NCBI RefSeq assembly: GCF_000739635.1
Contig: NZ_BATQ01000010.1
Coordinates: 1 to 64,000 of the forward strand
DNA: 64,000 nucleotides
Direction: 5' to 3'
Source of the DNA: Verrucomicrobium sp. BvORR034
GTDB lineage: Bacteria; Verrucomicrobiota; Verrucomicrobiia; Verrucomicrobiales; Verrucomicrobiaceae
Of this stretch, positions 63,127 to 64,000 are shown in pieces. Position 1 is the stretch's first letter, and the number at the start of each line of letters is the position of its first letter. The notes under the pieces are model-generated. The model did no database searches and had not been told where the DNA came from. It saw only the letters and a list, made by a program, of their open reading frames with translations. The translations under genes and the position numbers were made by a program.

Positions 63127-63152
63127 CAATCTCCAAATTTCGTTTTCAGCGC

Positions 63153-63599
63153 ATGCCCGCCGCCAAGCCCACTCCCCGAAGTGCCGAGGAAATTGAAACG
63201 GTCCCTCCGATCTCTGATGCGGAGTGGGTGGTGATGACGGAGTTCTGGAGATTAGGGGAGGCGACCGCCAAGGACGTGGTGCAGGCTCTGGAAGGGCGGC
63301 AGGCGTGGAAGCCGAAGACGGTGCAGTCCTTGATCAACCGGCTGGTGCAAAAGGGGGCTCTGGGCTTCCGCCAGCAGGGGCGGGAGTATGTTTACCTGCC
63401 CCGGGTGGAGGAGGACCGGTGCGTGCATGAGGCCAGCCGGACCTTTGTGGATCGTGTGTTTGGCGGGAAGCTGGCTCCCTTGTTGGCTTGTTTTCTGGAG
63501 CGGCAGGAGTGCACGCCCGCGGAGCTGGAGGAGATGCGAAAGCTCCTGGAACTGCAACAGAAGCAACTGAGCCAATCCGCACCGGAGCACCAGCCATGA
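63153..63599 (+). CDS. blaI: BlaI/MecI/CopY-family transcriptional repressor
   Basis: A 148-residue protein with the family's winged helix: ISDAEWVVMTEFWRLGEATAKDVVQAL, WKPKTVQSLINRLVQKGALGF, YVYLPRV and then a dimerisation tail. In Bla/Mec systems the membrane peptidase cleaves this repressor on sensing a beta-lactam. It overlaps the peptidase gene by four bases (ATGA). Regulated genes may not be beta-lactamases in this kind of genome. Confidence 0.93.
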   Translation: MPAAKPTPRSAEEIETVPPISDAEWVVMTEFWRLGEATAKDVVQALEGRQAWKPKTVQSLINRLVQKGALGFRQQGREYVYLPRVEEDRCVHEASRTFVDRVFGGKLAPLLACFLERQECTPAELEEMRKLLELQQKQLSQSAPEHQP

Positions 63600-64000
63600 A
63601 CGCAGATCTCTTTCTCACGACGCTGGAAAAGGCAGGGGCCTGGGCGGGGCATACTTCTCTGGTGATGTTGCCGGCGCTGGCCTTGCTGGTCGTGTTGGGC
63701 TGGTGGGGGAGATTTCCGGCCCGCGTGCGGTTGCTGTTGGGGGCTCTCTTCCTGGTGCGCCTGTTGCTGCCCGCCGTGCCGTCGCTGCCCAGTCATCCGC
63801 TTGGCTGGCTGGAGCGTTCGCGAGTGTTGTCTGTGAGTCAGGAGGCGGTGCGGCAGGAAACTCCAGGGGAGTTCGTGAAGGCGGGCATTGAGAGTCAGCT
63901 TGTTTCCTCGATGCAACAACCCGTGGAGCAGGGTGCGGCGAGCACATGGCCGGCTGCAACCACGATCTTGACGGGTCTATGGGCGGCCGGTGTGGTGGGA
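63596..64000 (+). CDS. BlaR1/M56-family membrane peptidase, N-terminal part (cut by window end)
   Basis: 135 codons of an open frame with two or three membrane helices (TSLVMLPALALLVVLGWW, VRLLLGALFLVRLLLPAVPS), the N-terminal topology of BlaR1/MecR1-type M56 peptidases. The HEXXH zinc motif would lie beyond the window. Identity rests on topology and coupling to the BlaI-like gene. Confidence 0.78.
   Translation, partial: MNADLFLTTLEKAGAWAGHTSLVMLPALALLVVLGWWGRFPARVRLLLGALFLVRLLLPAVPSLPSHPLGWLERSRVLSVSQEAVRQETPGEFVKAGIESQLVSSMQQPVEQGAASTWPAATTILTGLWAAGVVG

Overview
This GC-rich window looks like chromosome from a Verrucomicrobia-type bacterium (Verrucomicrobium-like). That assignment is an inference. 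It rests on a Ser/Thr kinase with WD40 repeats paired with an ECF sigma factor, secreted FG-GAP and parallel beta-helix proteins, several sigma/anti-sigma loci, few recognisable Shine-Dalgarno sites, and a complete type III secretion system (T3SS). No rRNA, tRNA, CRISPR array, insertion sequence or prophage was recognised.

Left flank (1-9.1 kb): a four-unit tandem repeat is followed by a leftward pqi operon with PqiA split into two genes. Next are a TPR protein and a compact locus whose order (anti-sigma, periplasmic sensor, ECF sigma) matches cnrYXH metal-sensing operons. Three small secreted Cys-rich proteins surround it. Two of them are preceded by the same 32-nt promoter-like element, which suggests an autoregulated metal or thiol stress regulon. 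Aspartate kinase and a GNAT acetyltransferase follow.

Effector/chaperone block (9.1-15.3 kb, leftward): two large candidate T3SS effectors, one with a eukaryote-like protein kinase domain, lie among four small acidic class I (CesT/SycE-like) chaperones. A WD40 Ser/Thr kinase with its sigma factor, a small membrane protein and a possible LcrR-like regulator separate this block from the secretion genes.

T3SS core (21.1-48.3 kb, all rightward): gene order follows the Yersinia Ysc blocks lcrGVH-yopBD, yopN-tyeA-sycN-yscXYV, yscBCDEFG-IJKL and yscNOPQRSTU, joined head to tail in one direction with many ATGA/GTGA overlaps. The first gene is an unrecognised 994-residue protein with a canonical EF-hand loop. 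It lies directly before the LcrG-like gene, which is notable because Ysc systems respond to calcium.

Second effector block (48.4-53.8 kb): a coiled-coil candidate effector, a YbjN-like putative chaperone, a class I chaperone, a protein resembling actin-fragmin/PI3K-like kinases, and a smaller candidate effector. Three of these candidates share a basic, amphipathic N-terminal segment.

Right flank (53.8-64 kb): a parallel beta-helix protein, a Tat-exported PhoX-like phosphatase, a sigma/anti-sigma operon with two large paralogous membrane-anchored proteins behind a strong hairpin, a seven-repeat FG-GAP protein, a Cys-based phosphatase, and a BlaI/BlaR1-type regulatory pair with two operator palindromes. 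The last gene runs off the window.
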